This document shows positions 9,938-17,522 of a stretch of DNA of 64,000 nt, in pieces. Position 1 is the stretch's first letter, and every line of letters starts with the position of its first letter. The notes beneath the pieces were generated by a model. That model did no database searches. It had not been told where the DNA came from and saw nothing but the letters and a program-made list of their open reading frames with translations. Source of the stretch: Mesobacillus foraminis (lineage in GTDB: Bacteria; Bacillota; Bacilli; Bacillales; Cytobacillaceae). Made by a program: the position numbers and the translations under genes. The stretch lies in NCBI RefSeq assembly GCF_004340465.1, contig NZ_SLVV01000006.1, forward strand, positions 1-64,000, in the 5' to 3' direction.

Positions 9938-9966
9938 TGCTGCCTGGAAGCCAGGCAGCATTTTTT
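9938..9966 (+). terminator. Terminator of gltAB
   Basis: The 10-bp perfect stem TGCTGCCTGG-AAG-CCAGGCAGCA is followed by TTTTTT. Confidence 0.95.
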
Positions 9967-10135
9967 ATGTTTTTTTGGTTGGAATCAGTCCCACGATCTT
10001 CCGACTAGTAAAATACAATCAATTATTCTATTAATAAATCGCTTGCGATGGAAGAGTAGTATCCATATTATCCTACTAGCCAAATCAGAAAAACAAACCT
10101 ATAATAGATTTAGATCATTTTGGGAGGTACATTAA

Positions 10136-10816
10136 TTGGAATTTGGGTTTTTATCTGCTTTATTATCAATCATAGTAATTGATCTAGTTCTTGCAGGGGA
10201 TAATGCAATCCTGATCGGCCTGGCCGCGAGGAACCTGCCAAAAGAACAGCAAAAGAAAGTAATTTTATGGGGTTCCCTAGGAGCAATAGTCATTAGGATA
10301 GCAGCTACTCTTGCTGTAGTGTGGCTATTGGAAATACCTGGACTGCACTTAATCGGCGGACTTCTTTTAGTCATGATTGCCTATAAACTTTTAGTAGACG
10401 ATAATGATCATTCCGATGTAAAAGCTGGGGAAAGCTTCTGGGCTGCCATTAGAACCGTTATTATTGCAGATGCCTTAATGGGACTGGATAATGTCCTTGC
10501 CGTTGCTGGGGCATCTCATGGGAATATGCTGTTAGTTGTAATAGGTTTGCTTATTTCCGTTCCAATTGTTATGTGGGGAAGTACTATGATCATAAAATGG
10601 ATTGAGCGTTTTCCAATCATCATTACACTTGGATCAGCAATCCTTGCCTGGACAGCTTCTAAAATGATAGTAAAAGAAGCGTTCCTGGCTGATATTTTCA
10701 CAAACGAAATTGTCAAGTATGGATTCGAAATTGTGGTAATTGCCGGTGTAATCCTAACCGGGATGTACAGAGTGAAAAAGAAAGCTGAAGTAAAACTAGA
10801 AAGACGGGCCGGATAA
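10136..10816 (+). CDS. TerC-family integral membrane protein (YjbE-like)
   Basis: Protein of 226 residues with about seven hydrophobic segments. It carries the TerC motifs VLAGDNAILIG near residue 20 and DALMGLDNVLAVAG near 115, which hold conserved acidic and Asn residues in the membrane. Several Bacillus TerC proteins help manganese leave the cell or load exported enzymes; which role applies here is unknown. The start is TTG, supported by GGAGGT seven bases upstream. I looked for a yybP-ykoY manganese riboswitch in the 247-bp leader and did not find one. Single gene with its own terminator. Confidence 0.85.
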   Translation: MEFGFLSALLSIIVIDLVLAGDNAILIGLAARNLPKEQQKKVILWGSLGAIVIRIAATLAVVWLLEIPGLHLIGGLLLVMIAYKLLVDDNDHSDVKAGESFWAAIRTVIIADALMGLDNVLAVAGASHGNMLLVVIGLLISVPIVMWGSTMIIKWIERFPIIITLGSAILAWTASKMIVKEAFLADIFTNEIVKYGFEIVVIAGVILTGMYRVKKKAEVKLERRAG

Positions 10817-10837
10817 CTTTAAGCGGTTTTGTCAGTC

Positions 10838-10869
10838 AGCAGCACTTTTAAAAAGTGCTGCTTTTTTTA
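10838..10869 (+). terminator. Terminator of the TerC-family gene
   Basis: The hairpin AGCAGCACTTTT / AAAAGTGCTGCT is followed by a T run. Confidence 0.93.
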
Positions 10870-10889
10870 GGCTGGACTTCTCTTCAAAA

Positions 10890-10919
10890 CTGTCAGTATA
10901 CTTAGAAATATAGTATAAT
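10890..10919 (+). promoter_or_regulatory. Putative sigma-A promoter
   Basis: CTGTCA and a perfect TATAAT are separated by 18 bp, about 30 bp upstream of the small membrane protein gene at 10951. Confidence 0.55.
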
Positions 10920-10950
10920 TTGGAAAACGGACATTAAAGGAGGGTAAATG

Positions 10951-11181
10951 ATGACAGGTAGCATTGCAGTTATCATGGTGTTTTCAATTCCTATAGTCGC
11001 CATTATGACAAGTCACTTCCAAAAACAGGCTGTAATTAAAAGGGACATGTTAAAGGACCAGCTAGAACTTGAAAAAATCAAGCAGGAAAATTACCTCATT
11101 GAAACAGAAAAAATGAAGCTCGAGTTGGAACAGATGAAGAGTGGACAAAATAGGGAGGAGGTTACTTTCCAAATTAAATAA
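10951..11181 (+). CDS. Small membrane protein with coiled coil
   Basis: The protein has 76 residues from the second of two adjacent ATG codons. AAAGGAGGG ends six bases before it and only three before the first ATG. Residues 1-20 form one transmembrane segment (AVIMVFSIPIVAIM). The rest is a charged heptad-like helix rich in Lys, Glu and Leu, which predicts a coiled coil on the cytoplasmic side. I recognise no family name. It is a single gene between a promoter-like sequence and a terminator. Confidence 0.75.
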   Translation: MTGSIAVIMVFSIPIVAIMTSHFQKQAVIKRDMLKDQLELEKIKQENYLIETEKMKLELEQMKSGQNREEVTFQIK

Positions 11182-11189
11182 ACAATGTT

Positions 11190-11219
11190 AACTGCATATT
11201 TAATCCTGCAGTTTTTTTT
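11190..11219 (+). terminator. Terminator
   Basis: The short stem AACTGCA / TGCAGTT with a 10-nt loop is followed by a run of T, nine bases after the preceding stop codon. Confidence 0.8.
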
Positions 11220-11436
11220 GATTTATGGATATCCAGTCAGGCAAACAGGAATGTCATGCAGCCAATGATTACAACATGATACCTTTTAATCCGTTTAATC
11301 ATAAGTATTAATCGGGTTATACAAAAAATAATTACTAGAGAATCAATGTGCAATTGAAAACTAAAATGATCATTAATTGTTTTCAGTATGTTTATCCGTT
11401 TTTCAAACAGAATAATGTTAGGAGGTGCGTATTACT

Positions 11437-11580
11437 ATGTCAGAAAAAGCGAATCATTTTGACCATCGGGATGATTTTCACGGTCCAGACAAGGATAAGA
11501 GGAACTTTCCCAAACGGCCCCAGCACGTATCTATCCCTAACGAGCGCTCTAGAGAAAAGGGCAGCGAACGGAAAATGTAG
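11437..11580 (+). CDS. Very small hydrophilic protein, amber-terminated
   Basis: The ORF encodes 47 residues, very polar and rich in Arg, Lys, His and Asp, starting MSEKANHFDHRDDFHGPD. A strong SD (TTAGGAGGTG) lies eight bases before the ATG at 11437. It ends at TAG (11578-11580). The same frame stays open beyond that TAG for another 51 codons that encode a membrane segment. This may therefore be the first half of one gene with an internal amber codon, or two coupled genes. I recognise no family. The overlapping frame at 11348-11668 has no SD and is rejected. Confidence 0.6.
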   Translation: MSEKANHFDHRDDFHGPDKDKRNFPKRPQHVSIPNERSREKGSERKM

Positions 11581-11598
11581 GGCGGAGAAGGAAAAGAG

Positions 11599-11736
11599 TT
11601 GCATCGTCCAGTTGGGGGTCCTCAGTCAGGAGGAAGCTGCCAGGCATGCAAAGGATCAGCTGTTATAGCTGGTCTTTTTCCCGTAATCTTTTTAGTTGCA
11701 ATCACGTTTTTTAATACATCGCATTCTCATGTATAA
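11599..11736 (+). CDS. Very small membrane protein, downstream of the amber codon
   Basis: Starting at the TTG at 11599, preceded by GGAGAAGGAAAAGAG, this frame gives 45 residues: a Gly/Cys-containing N-terminus (GGPQSGGSCQACKGS) and then one hydrophobic helix (AVIAGLFPVIFLVAITFF), ending at TAA. It is exactly in frame with the ORF at 11437-11580. The TTG start is weak evidence; translation may come from coupling with the upstream ORF or by readthrough of its TAG. The composition looks coding. Function unknown. Confidence 0.45.
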   Translation: MHRPVGGPQSGGSCQACKGSAVIAGLFPVIFLVAITFFNTSHSHV

Positions 11737-11784
11737 ACAAAAATAATACATATAATTGCTAAAAAAACAGTTGATTCCCTTAAT

Positions 11785-11810
11785 AAACAGTTCAGAGTGC
11801 TGTTTTTATT
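11785..11810 (+). terminator. Weak terminator
   Basis: The stem AAACAG / CTGTTT with a 9-nt loop is followed by TTATTT, about 50 bases after the small membrane ORF. Confidence 0.5.
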
Positions 11811-11930
11811 TGGCCATTCCAGAAAGTAAGGATATTTGACTGTAAAAATTAAGATTCAATCCCATACCAAATAAATCAGGATAAGGTAAAATGTTGTTAC
11901 ATCGTATACATAATGTCTGGAGGACGTGTA

Positions 11931-12791
11931 ATGCAAGAAATAAAAAGAATTAACGAACGCTTTTGGTACCAGACCCCTGTTTCATTAACGGACCGGCCGA
12001 TAATCGCTGCGGTTGTTGGTAATGAAAGAACCCTGATGATTGATGCGGGTAATTCAGAAGCTCACGCAAAATCATTTCTATCTGAACTTCAAATCAGAAA
12101 GCTTCGAGCTCCCAGCCTGTTGGTCATCACCCATTGGCATTGGGATCACATCTTTGGCATGTCCGCTCTGGATATGCCATCAATATCCACCTCTGAGACC
12201 AAACGGGAAATCCAAAAACTCCTTCCCTATTCCTGGAGTGATCAAGCGTTGGAAGATAGGGTAAAGAACGGTTTGGAAATTGAGTTCTGTGCAGCTGCAA
12301 TCAAGGAAGAATTTGGTCAGCAACGCAACATTAAAATACAGTTGCCTACGATTTCATTTGAAGGTGAAATGGCAATAGAACTGGGAGGCGTGACATGCCT
12401 GGTTAAACATGTAGGTGGAGACCATTCAGCAGACTCATTAATCATTTATATTAAGGAAGAAAAAATACTTTTCCTTGCAGATTGTGTATATGCCGATATC
12501 TTTGCGCCGGCAACAAATTATACAATCAAAAATGTTGTGACACTATTGGACATAATTGAAACATTTGACGCTGAATTTTATGTGTTGTCCCATGAAGAAG
12601 TAAAAACAAAAAAAGAATTTGACGAAGAGATAAAGATACTAAAAAAGGCAGCACATCTGACGGAGGCCCATCACGGGGGGATAAGCAGTATGGCAGATGC
12701 CTATGAAACAGAACTGGGACGGCCATTAAACGAAGATGAATATGAAATGCTAGTGTATTTTTCAAATGGCTATGGGATTCAGTCAAAATAA
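11931..12791 (+). CDS. Metallo-beta-lactamase-fold hydrolase
   Basis: Protein of 286 residues. The zinc motif HXHXDH is H68, H70, D72, H73 (ITHWHWDHIFG). A later histidine in VGGDHSADS and an aspartate in FLADCVYAD complete a two-metal site, so hydrolase activity is likely. The substrate cannot be told; members include glyoxalase II and lactonase types. I use the ATG at 11931 because TGGAGG precedes it at good spacing, and reject the upstream ATG at 11913, which that SD would lie inside. It stands alone on its strand, with no operon partner to suggest a job. Confidence 0.85.
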   Translation: MQEIKRINERFWYQTPVSLTDRPIIAAVVGNERTLMIDAGNSEAHAKSFLSELQIRKLRAPSLLVITHWHWDHIFGMSALDMPSISTSETKREIQKLLPYSWSDQALEDRVKNGLEIEFCAAAIKEEFGQQRNIKIQLPTISFEGEMAIELGGVTCLVKHVGGDHSADSLIIYIKEEKILFLADCVYADIFAPATNYTIKNVVTLLDIIETFDAEFYVLSHEEVKTKKEFDEEIKILKKAAHLTEAHHGGISSMADAYETELGRPLNEDEYEMLVYFSNGYGIQSK

Positions 12792-12861
12792 ATTGCAAAA
12801 CATTGAAACTTTTTTTAGTTACAAGGAGTAGATATACTTAGTAATGTTTGGAGGTGTCAAC

Positions 12862-13164
12862 ATGAATGTTTCAACTGTACTAAAATGGGTTACAGGCGGT
12901 TTGGAAGCTTTCCTTGGAATCCCTGTACTGGGCGGTGCCATCGTTCTTGGTTACGCATGGACTCCGTTGTTCCTTATGCTGATTTTACACATTGTTACCC
13001 TTATTTTTTCCATGAGAGAATTTCAGAATAAGCATGCCAGCATTCTTGGTATTATTACTTCTATTGTAGCGTGGATTCCGTTCGTGGGGATGATCATGCA
13101 TATTATTACAGCAATCGTATTGTTTATAGATGCTGCAAGGTCTAAGACAGCATATGGGAAATGA
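12862..13164 (+). CDS. Small multi-pass membrane protein
   Basis: Protein of 100 residues with three predicted transmembrane segments (about 15-35, 40-55 and 65-92) and little else. The start at 12862 is supported by TTGGAGGTG nine bases upstream; the ATG at 12844 is before that SD. I recognise no named family. It is separated from the hydrolase gene upstream by 70 bp and ends at a strong bidirectional terminator. Confidence 0.75.
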   Translation: MNVSTVLKWVTGGLEAFLGIPVLGGAIVLGYAWTPLFLMLILHIVTLIFSMREFQNKHASILGIITSIVAWIPFVGMIMHIITAIVLFIDAARSKTAYGK

Positions 13165-13170
13165 GGAAAA

Positions 13171-13205
13171 GAAAAAAGTGCATTCCAAATGGATGCACTT
13201 TTTTG
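13171..13205. terminator. Bidirectional terminator
   Basis: GAAAAAAGTGCATCC-type stem (AAAAAAGTGCATTCC / GGATGCACTTTTTT) with T runs on both strands. It sits between the convergent small membrane gene and SRAP gene and serves both. Confidence 0.9.
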
Positions 13206-13218
13206 CTTAGACGGATGT

Positions 13219-13896
13219 TTAACAAATCCTTTGAATCAGCTCTGCAGAGTTGTTTTTCGGTGAGTTTACAGCTGGCCCAACTTCATAGGCATCCATTAAT
13301 TCTGGGTCAAGGGGTCTTAACAAAGGATCCAGTAAATGGGGGTCCTGAATTGAAGGGTCCAGCCAAACCTTTTCATCTTCGGGTCTTAGGATTACCGGCA
13401 TTCTGTCATGAATATTTCTCACTAATTGGTTAGGGGCAGTAGTAATTACTGTACAGGAAAAAACTGAATCTCCGATTGGTGTTTTCCACTGTTCCCACAG
13501 CCCGGCCATGGCAAATACCTCATCCGTTTTTAACTTGATCCTCATTGGGATTTTTTTCTTTCCTCCAACCCTAGACCATTCGTAAAAACTATCAGCGATA
13601 ACAAGGCACCTTTTCTTCCGGTATGCATTTTTAAAACTTGGTTTTTCCATTAGCGATTCTCCGCGAGCATTGATCATTTTATAGCCTATCGACGGTTCCT
13701 TTGCCCAGGAAGGGATTAGGCCCCATTTTAGGTACCCCATTTTATTGATGTGTCCATTGTTGATGACAGCCAGTACGGACTGAGAAGGGGCAATATTATA
13801 ACTCGGAACGTATTCGTCATCCAGATGAAATGATTCAATTTCAAATCGTTCTATTAACTGCTCAAAGTCAGCTGTTAAAGTAAATCGACCGCACAT
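13219..13896 (-). CDS. SRAP / HMCES (YedK-type) abasic-site processing protein
   Basis: Protein of 225 residues that begins MCGRF, so C2 becomes the N-terminal nucleophile once Met is removed. The other conserved residues are present: N76 (INARGE), E106 (DSFYEW) and H163 (IHDRMPV). In this family Cys2 crosslinks to abasic sites in single-stranded DNA and shields them during replication. The ATG at 13896 is used; the GTG directly before it would displace the essential cysteine. B. subtilis has YoaM and YoqW of this family. Single gene. Confidence 0.93.
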   Translation of the reverse strand: MCGRFTLTADFEQLIERFEIESFHLDDEYVPSYNIAPSQSVLAVINNGHINKMGYLKWGLIPSWAKEPSIGYKMINARGESLMEKPSFKNAYRKKRCLVIADSFYEWSRVGGKKKIPMRIKLKTDEVFAMAGLWEQWKTPIGDSVFSCTVITTAPNQLVRNIHDRMPVILRPEDEKVWLDPSIQDPHLLDPLLRPLDPELMDAYEVGPAVNSPKNNSAELIQRIC

Positions 13897-13958
13897 CACC
13901 TTTCACCTCGACAATCAAGTTTTCCCTTATTTTAACGCATATATTTCCTAAAAGAAAT

Positions 13959-15194
13959 TTATGCCATGGTGGATGAAGCATCTTTATGATGTGAATGGCC
14001 GCTATCAAAGACATGCTTGTTTCGACCTGCCCCTATTCCAGCAATAGTAAATAAAACAGAGACTAAGGCCAGCATAATCAAAGGCAAGGTCCATGAATGG
14101 AATAGGTCAAATAGGAAACCGAGCGAAAAAGGGCCAACTGCGGCTAAAAGGTAACCCACTGACTGGGCCATCCCAGATAGGTCCGATGCCTGGATGGGAT
14201 CAGCTGCTCGCAGACTGATCAGGGTTAAGGAATGGCTGATAGCGGCACCGAGTGCGATTCCCAGCAGGATGATGCTGACAATTAACGCAATCGTGTTTCC
14301 GCCAATAAGTAAACCAAGAATACCGATTAAACTGCAACTACCAATTCCCCATGCAATTCCTTTCTGGTTAGGCAGCCGGTCAGCAAGTACAGGGATAATA
14401 AAATTGGCAGGAAGGCCTGAAAACTGCATGAGAGTAACCATCCAGCCTGAAGTGCTCACACTTAAGCCCCGGCTTTGAAGGATTTCTGGAAGCCAGGCCG
14501 TCATGCTGAAATAGACTAACGATTGTAAGCCCATAAAAAAGGTAACCTGCCAGGCTATGCCTGAAGACCAAATGGAAACAGAACGTCGGGGCTGGGGTAT
14601 CGCCTTATCTTTGTTTTGTCTCTTATTCCCAGTTAACTGGGGCACCCAAAAGAAAATAGCGACCATCAGGAGGACAGCCCATACACCAAGAGACATACGC
14701 CAGCCAAGCTGAAGAGATTCCGATAGAGGGATACTGAGCCCAGGGGCCATTCCTGCCCAGAAAGCCATAGAAAATGTATAAATCCCGGTTGTGAGTCCTA
14801 CTTGATTTGGAAAACTTTTCTTTACAATCCCCGGAATGAGGACGTTGCACACGGCAATGCCCACCCCAGCCAGGGCTGTTCCAATAAAGAGAGTCACGAA
14901 TAATCCCGACGACCGCAGGAGAATTCCAATTCCTAAAATTAATAATCCAATGAGCACACTCATTTCATTGCCAATTTTTTTTGCCAGTCGGGGGGCAAAA
15001 GGAGAAACGAGTCCAAATGCAATCAAAGGAATTGTTGTCAGCAAGCCGGCAACTCCATTTGATATCCCTGTGTCAAAGCGGATTGAGTTTACCAACGGAC
15101 CGACTGAAGTGATGGCAGGTCTTAGATTAAAAGCTACAAAAATGATTCCGATTAATAAAAGGTAATTTTTTGTATGTTTCAATGGGCTACTCAT
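13959..15194 (-). CDS. MFS transporter, CynX/NimT (YycB-like) family
   Basis: Protein of 411 residues with about twelve transmembrane segments. The first includes FVAFNLRPAITSVGPL, a signature of the CynX/NimT branch of the major facilitator superfamily. Members export or import small anions and drugs such as cyanate and 2-nitroimidazole; the substrate here is unknown. The cytoplasmic C-terminus ends in a small histidine cluster (GHSHHKDASS). The ATG at 15194 has GGGAG eight bases upstream; an in-frame GTG three codons earlier lacks a proper SD. Transcribed alone. Confidence 0.85.
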   Translation of the reverse strand: MSSPLKHTKNYLLLIGIIFVAFNLRPAITSVGPLVNSIRFDTGISNGVAGLLTTIPLIAFGLVSPFAPRLAKKIGNEMSVLIGLLILGIGILLRSSGLFVTLFIGTALAGVGIAVCNVLIPGIVKKSFPNQVGLTTGIYTFSMAFWAGMAPGLSIPLSESLQLGWRMSLGVWAVLLMVAIFFWVPQLTGNKRQNKDKAIPQPRRSVSIWSSGIAWQVTFFMGLQSLVYFSMTAWLPEILQSRGLSVSTSGWMVTLMQFSGLPANFIIPVLADRLPNQKGIAWGIGSCSLIGILGLLIGGNTIALIVSIILLGIALGAAISHSLTLISLRAADPIQASDLSGMAQSVGYLLAAVGPFSLGFLFDLFHSWTLPLIMLALVSVLFTIAGIGAGRNKHVFDSGHSHHKDASSTMA

Positions 15195-15520
15195 TTTTAA
15201 CACTCCCAGGGGTTGAAAGTAAGAATATATTAATTTAATAGTTTGAAATTTTAATTATTCAAACCATTATAAGAGATAGCAGCCTTCCTGTACATAAATT
15301 AAACAGAAAACTAGAAGCAAGCGTATCTTTCAGCAGTTCAAAAAAATCTTGCGGGATAGCGGGAGGGTTCGTTTTATCTAATTGATACGTCATAATCATG
15401 TAAGATCTTAACAAAAAGCGTAATGGTATCCATCCGTAGTTGTTCCTGCTTTTTTAGGTTGCGTATATGATGAATTTATTGTAGTCTATTATTTATGTGT
15501 CTGGAATACCAAAATCTTAA
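15195..15520. other. Intergenic region between divergent transporters
   Basis: Divergent upstream region of the MFS gene and the riboswitch-controlled metT unit. Apart from AT-rich promoter-like sequence I see no gene or clear repeat in it. Confidence 0.6.
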
Positions 15521-15523
15521 TAT

Positions 15524-15690
15524 CTTCTTATCAAGAGAGATGGAGGGACTGGCCCGATGAAATCTCGGCAGCGGAGCTCTTTGGAGTTGCTGTGCCAAAT
15601 CCAGCAAGCATAGGTGCTTGGAGGATAAGAAGAGTGTTTTATAATATTCTTTATAAGCCCTCTTCTTGTAAAAAAGAAGAGGTTTTTATT
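15524..15690 (+). promoter_or_regulatory. SAM-I (S-box) riboswitch with terminator
   Basis: The conserved S-box core is present: TCTTCTTATCAAGAGAGATG, then GGAGGGACTGGCCCGATGAA, GGCAGC, and GTGCCAAATCCAGCAAGC. P1 pairs TCTTCTTATC with GATAAGAAGA (3' strand near 15623-15632). Downstream, CCTCTTCTT (15659-15667) and AAGAAGAGG (15674-15682) form a terminator followed by TTTTTA. The P1 3' strand is complementary to the terminator 5' strand, so it can form the antiterminator when SAM is absent. High SAM should therefore stop transcription before metT. Confidence 0.97.
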
Positions 15691-15756
15691 TAGCAGAGTG
15701 CCTTAAGTAGAACAGGCCGCATTCCCGCAATATCAAAAACATCTAGGAGGTACATC

Positions 15757-17049
15757 ATGGGAGAAGTGAAGAGAGGAAATCCTTGGGCTTTATTGCCATT
15801 TGCCGTTTTTTTAATCCTGTTTATCGGGACAGGTGCAGTCACGGGAGACTTTTACCTGTTTCCCGTCATTGTAGCTATTGCAATATCATGTGCAGCAGCA
15901 TTAGCTATGAATAGAAAGGAATCATTTCAAAAAAAAGTGGATATTTTTTGCCAGGGCGCCGGGAATTTGAACATCATGCTGATGGTTGTAATTTTCCTTT
16001 TAGCCGGAGCCTTTTCTCAAGTGGCAAAAGGAATGGGTGCTGTTGAATCTACCGTCAACCTTGCCCTCTCAGTTGTGCCGCAAAATTTGCTCATGGTCGG
16101 TATATTTATCATTGCTTGTTTTATTTCATTATCGATGGGAACTTCAATGGGAACGATTGTCGCTTTGGCGCCCATAGGTGCAGGAATTAGTGAACAAACG
16201 GATATTTCCATGGCTCTTTCAATGGCAGCCGTTATTGGGGGCGCAATGTTTGGGGACAATCTCTCGTTTATATCTGATACGACAATTACTGCTGTTCGAT
16301 CACAACACACACAGATGAAAGATAAATTTAAGGTGAATTTCTGGATTGTTCTCCCTGCAGCGATTGTCACCTGTGTGATTCTGGGGATGTTAACCTTAGG
16401 GGAAAATGCTGTAATTGCAAAGCAGGCTTACCAATGGGTAAAAATACTGCCTTATATCCTGGTAATCATCACCGCTCTAATGGGTTTAAATGTGTTCCTC
16501 GTATTAGCATTAGGGATTATTCTTGCCGGACTAACAGGTTTAGCTGATGGAAGCTATAAGCTGATGGAATTGATCCAACAAGTTGGAGAGGGTATGGCGG
16601 GCATGTACGAAATTGCCTTTCTTGCAATATTGATTGCCGGCATGGTCGAAGTAATCAAATACAATGGCGGAATCGACTTTTTGCTCCACTTGGTTACCAG
16701 GAGAATTAAATCAAAGAAAGGTGCCGAATTTGGAATTGCCGGACTCGTAGGTCTGACAGATTTATCAACAGCAAATAATACGATTGCCATCCTGATTGCC
16801 GGTCCGCTTGCCAAAAACATTGCAGACCAATATGGAATTGATCCTCGGAAATCGGCAAGCCTTCTGGATATATTCTCTTGTTCAGTTCAAGGCTTAATCC
16901 CTTACGGAGCTCAGATTTTGGTTGCAGCTGGGGTTGCAGGTATTTCCCCGTTAAGTATACTGATGTTTTCCTATTACCCTGTATTAATTGGAATCTGCGG
17001 TATCATTGCCATATTGGCAGGTTATCCGAAGTTTGCGAAGAAAAAATAA
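15757..17049 (+). CDS. metT: MetT-type methionine transporter (NhaC superfamily)
   Basis: Protein of 430 residues with about eleven membrane segments, of the NhaC sodium/proton antiporter superfamily. Because it lies directly behind a SAM-I riboswitch, it belongs to the group predicted by comparative genomics (the MetT family) to import methionine, probably with Na+ or H+. Conserved stretches include SMGTSMGTIVALAPIGAGI near residue 130 and GAMFGDNLSFISDTTITA near 165. The SD CTAGGAGGT precedes the ATG. Single gene with a terminator. Transport of methionine is inferred from the regulation, not from the sequence itself. Confidence 0.85.
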   Translation: MGEVKRGNPWALLPFAVFLILFIGTGAVTGDFYLFPVIVAIAISCAAALAMNRKESFQKKVDIFCQGAGNLNIMLMVVIFLLAGAFSQVAKGMGAVESTVNLALSVVPQNLLMVGIFIIACFISLSMGTSMGTIVALAPIGAGISEQTDISMALSMAAVIGGAMFGDNLSFISDTTITAVRSQHTQMKDKFKVNFWIVLPAAIVTCVILGMLTLGENAVIAKQAYQWVKILPYILVIITALMGLNVFLVLALGIILAGLTGLADGSYKLMELIQQVGEGMAGMYEIAFLAILIAGMVEVIKYNGGIDFLLHLVTRRIKSKKGAEFGIAGLVGLTDLSTANNTIAILIAGPLAKNIADQYGIDPRKSASLLDIFSCSVQGLIPYGAQILVAAGVAGISPLSILMFSYYPVLIGICGIIAILAGYPKFAKKK

Positions 17050-17082
17050 GATTCAGTATAGTAATGAATAGTACAAGGTAGA

Positions 17083-17117
17083 AAAGAGTGTAGATTTCAA
17101 TCTATGCTCTTTTTTTG
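17083..17117 (+). terminator. Terminator of metT
   Basis: The imperfect stem AGAGTGTAGATT / AATCTATGCTCT is followed by TTTTTT. Confidence 0.88.
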
Positions 17118-17139
17118 CGGCTGCAGATAATGCTTTTTA

Positions 17140-17247
17140 CTAACGTTCATAGGGATTGGGATCAACGTAATATTTCTGGTCTTCAACCGATTGGCTTATC
17201 AGATAATGGGTAACGATTCCCAAAAGCAAGCCTGATATGAAAGGCAA
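17140..17247 (-). pseudogene. Coding-like remnant, C-terminus of a small membrane protein
   Basis: The minus strand is open for 35 codons, starting from a possible TTG at 17247. It reads as a hydrophobic segment (PFISGLLLGIVTHYLI) followed by a polar, Pro/Tyr-rich tail (DQKYYVDPNPYER). There is no SD, and a TGA lies just upstream in frame, so it looks like the 3' end of a gene whose 5' part is gone. It could also be a real tiny gene with an unusual start. Confidence 0.3.
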
Positions 17248-17270
17248 TAAAAATTTTCAGAAAAAAAACT

Positions 17271-17287
17271 ACCATACAAGTATGTTA
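17271..17287. promoter_or_regulatory. GntR-type operator before the uxu unit
   Basis: ACCATACAAGTATGTTA contains the perfect arms CATAC-AA-GTATG (17273-17284). A nearly identical ACCATACTAGTAT lies before the GntR-regulator gene at 19711. Shared spacing and placement suggest both are bound by the regulator at 19750. Confidence 0.7.
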
Positions 17288-17315
17288 GTGTGCTAAAATT
17301 TTATTTAGGAAGGAG

Positions 17316-17467
17316 ATGATGTTTTAACCCTAAGTGGAGCGAAGTTTTCAAGGGGAAATGGGACAATATATATTTTTAAAAACAAAGATGACAGCCATAT
17401 TCTCAAGCATTTTAAAATTTACAAACTGGTTCCAAAGGATGGTTCAATGACAGGGAATCCAGCTTAA
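17316..17467 (+). pseudogene. Frameshifted small ORF in the uxuA leader
   Basis: AGGAAGGAG is followed by ATGATGTTTTAA, which stops at once. If the run of four T (17322-17325) had one more T, the frame would read MMFLTLSGAKFSRGNGTIYI and continue for about 50 residues to the TAA at 17465-17467. The later residues (KNKDDSHILKHFKIYKLVP) look like real coding sequence. It lies between the operator and uxuA. Either the gene is broken, translation slips at the T run, or the base count is a sequencing error. No family recognised. Confidence 0.4.
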
Positions 17468-17522
17468 ACATAATCAAGCTTCACGTTACTTCGGTTACAG
17501 CAAATATAAGGGTGGAGGGAAA

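Noticed and set aside
9889-10135. Possible yybP-ykoY manganese riboswitch before the TerC-family gene
   Set aside because: The conserved core of that riboswitch is absent; only the gltAB terminator and AT-rich sequence are present.
11348-11668. A 106-codon frame over the amber-split ORF pair
   Set aside because: It has no SD, an unlikely amino acid mix, and overlaps the well-initiated ORF at 11437 in another phase.
11653-11680. Terminator-like hairpin GATCAGCT-GTTAT-AGCTGGTC-TTTTT
   Set aside because: It lies inside the coding frame 11599-11736 and has a small stem; kept only as a possible alternative to that frame.
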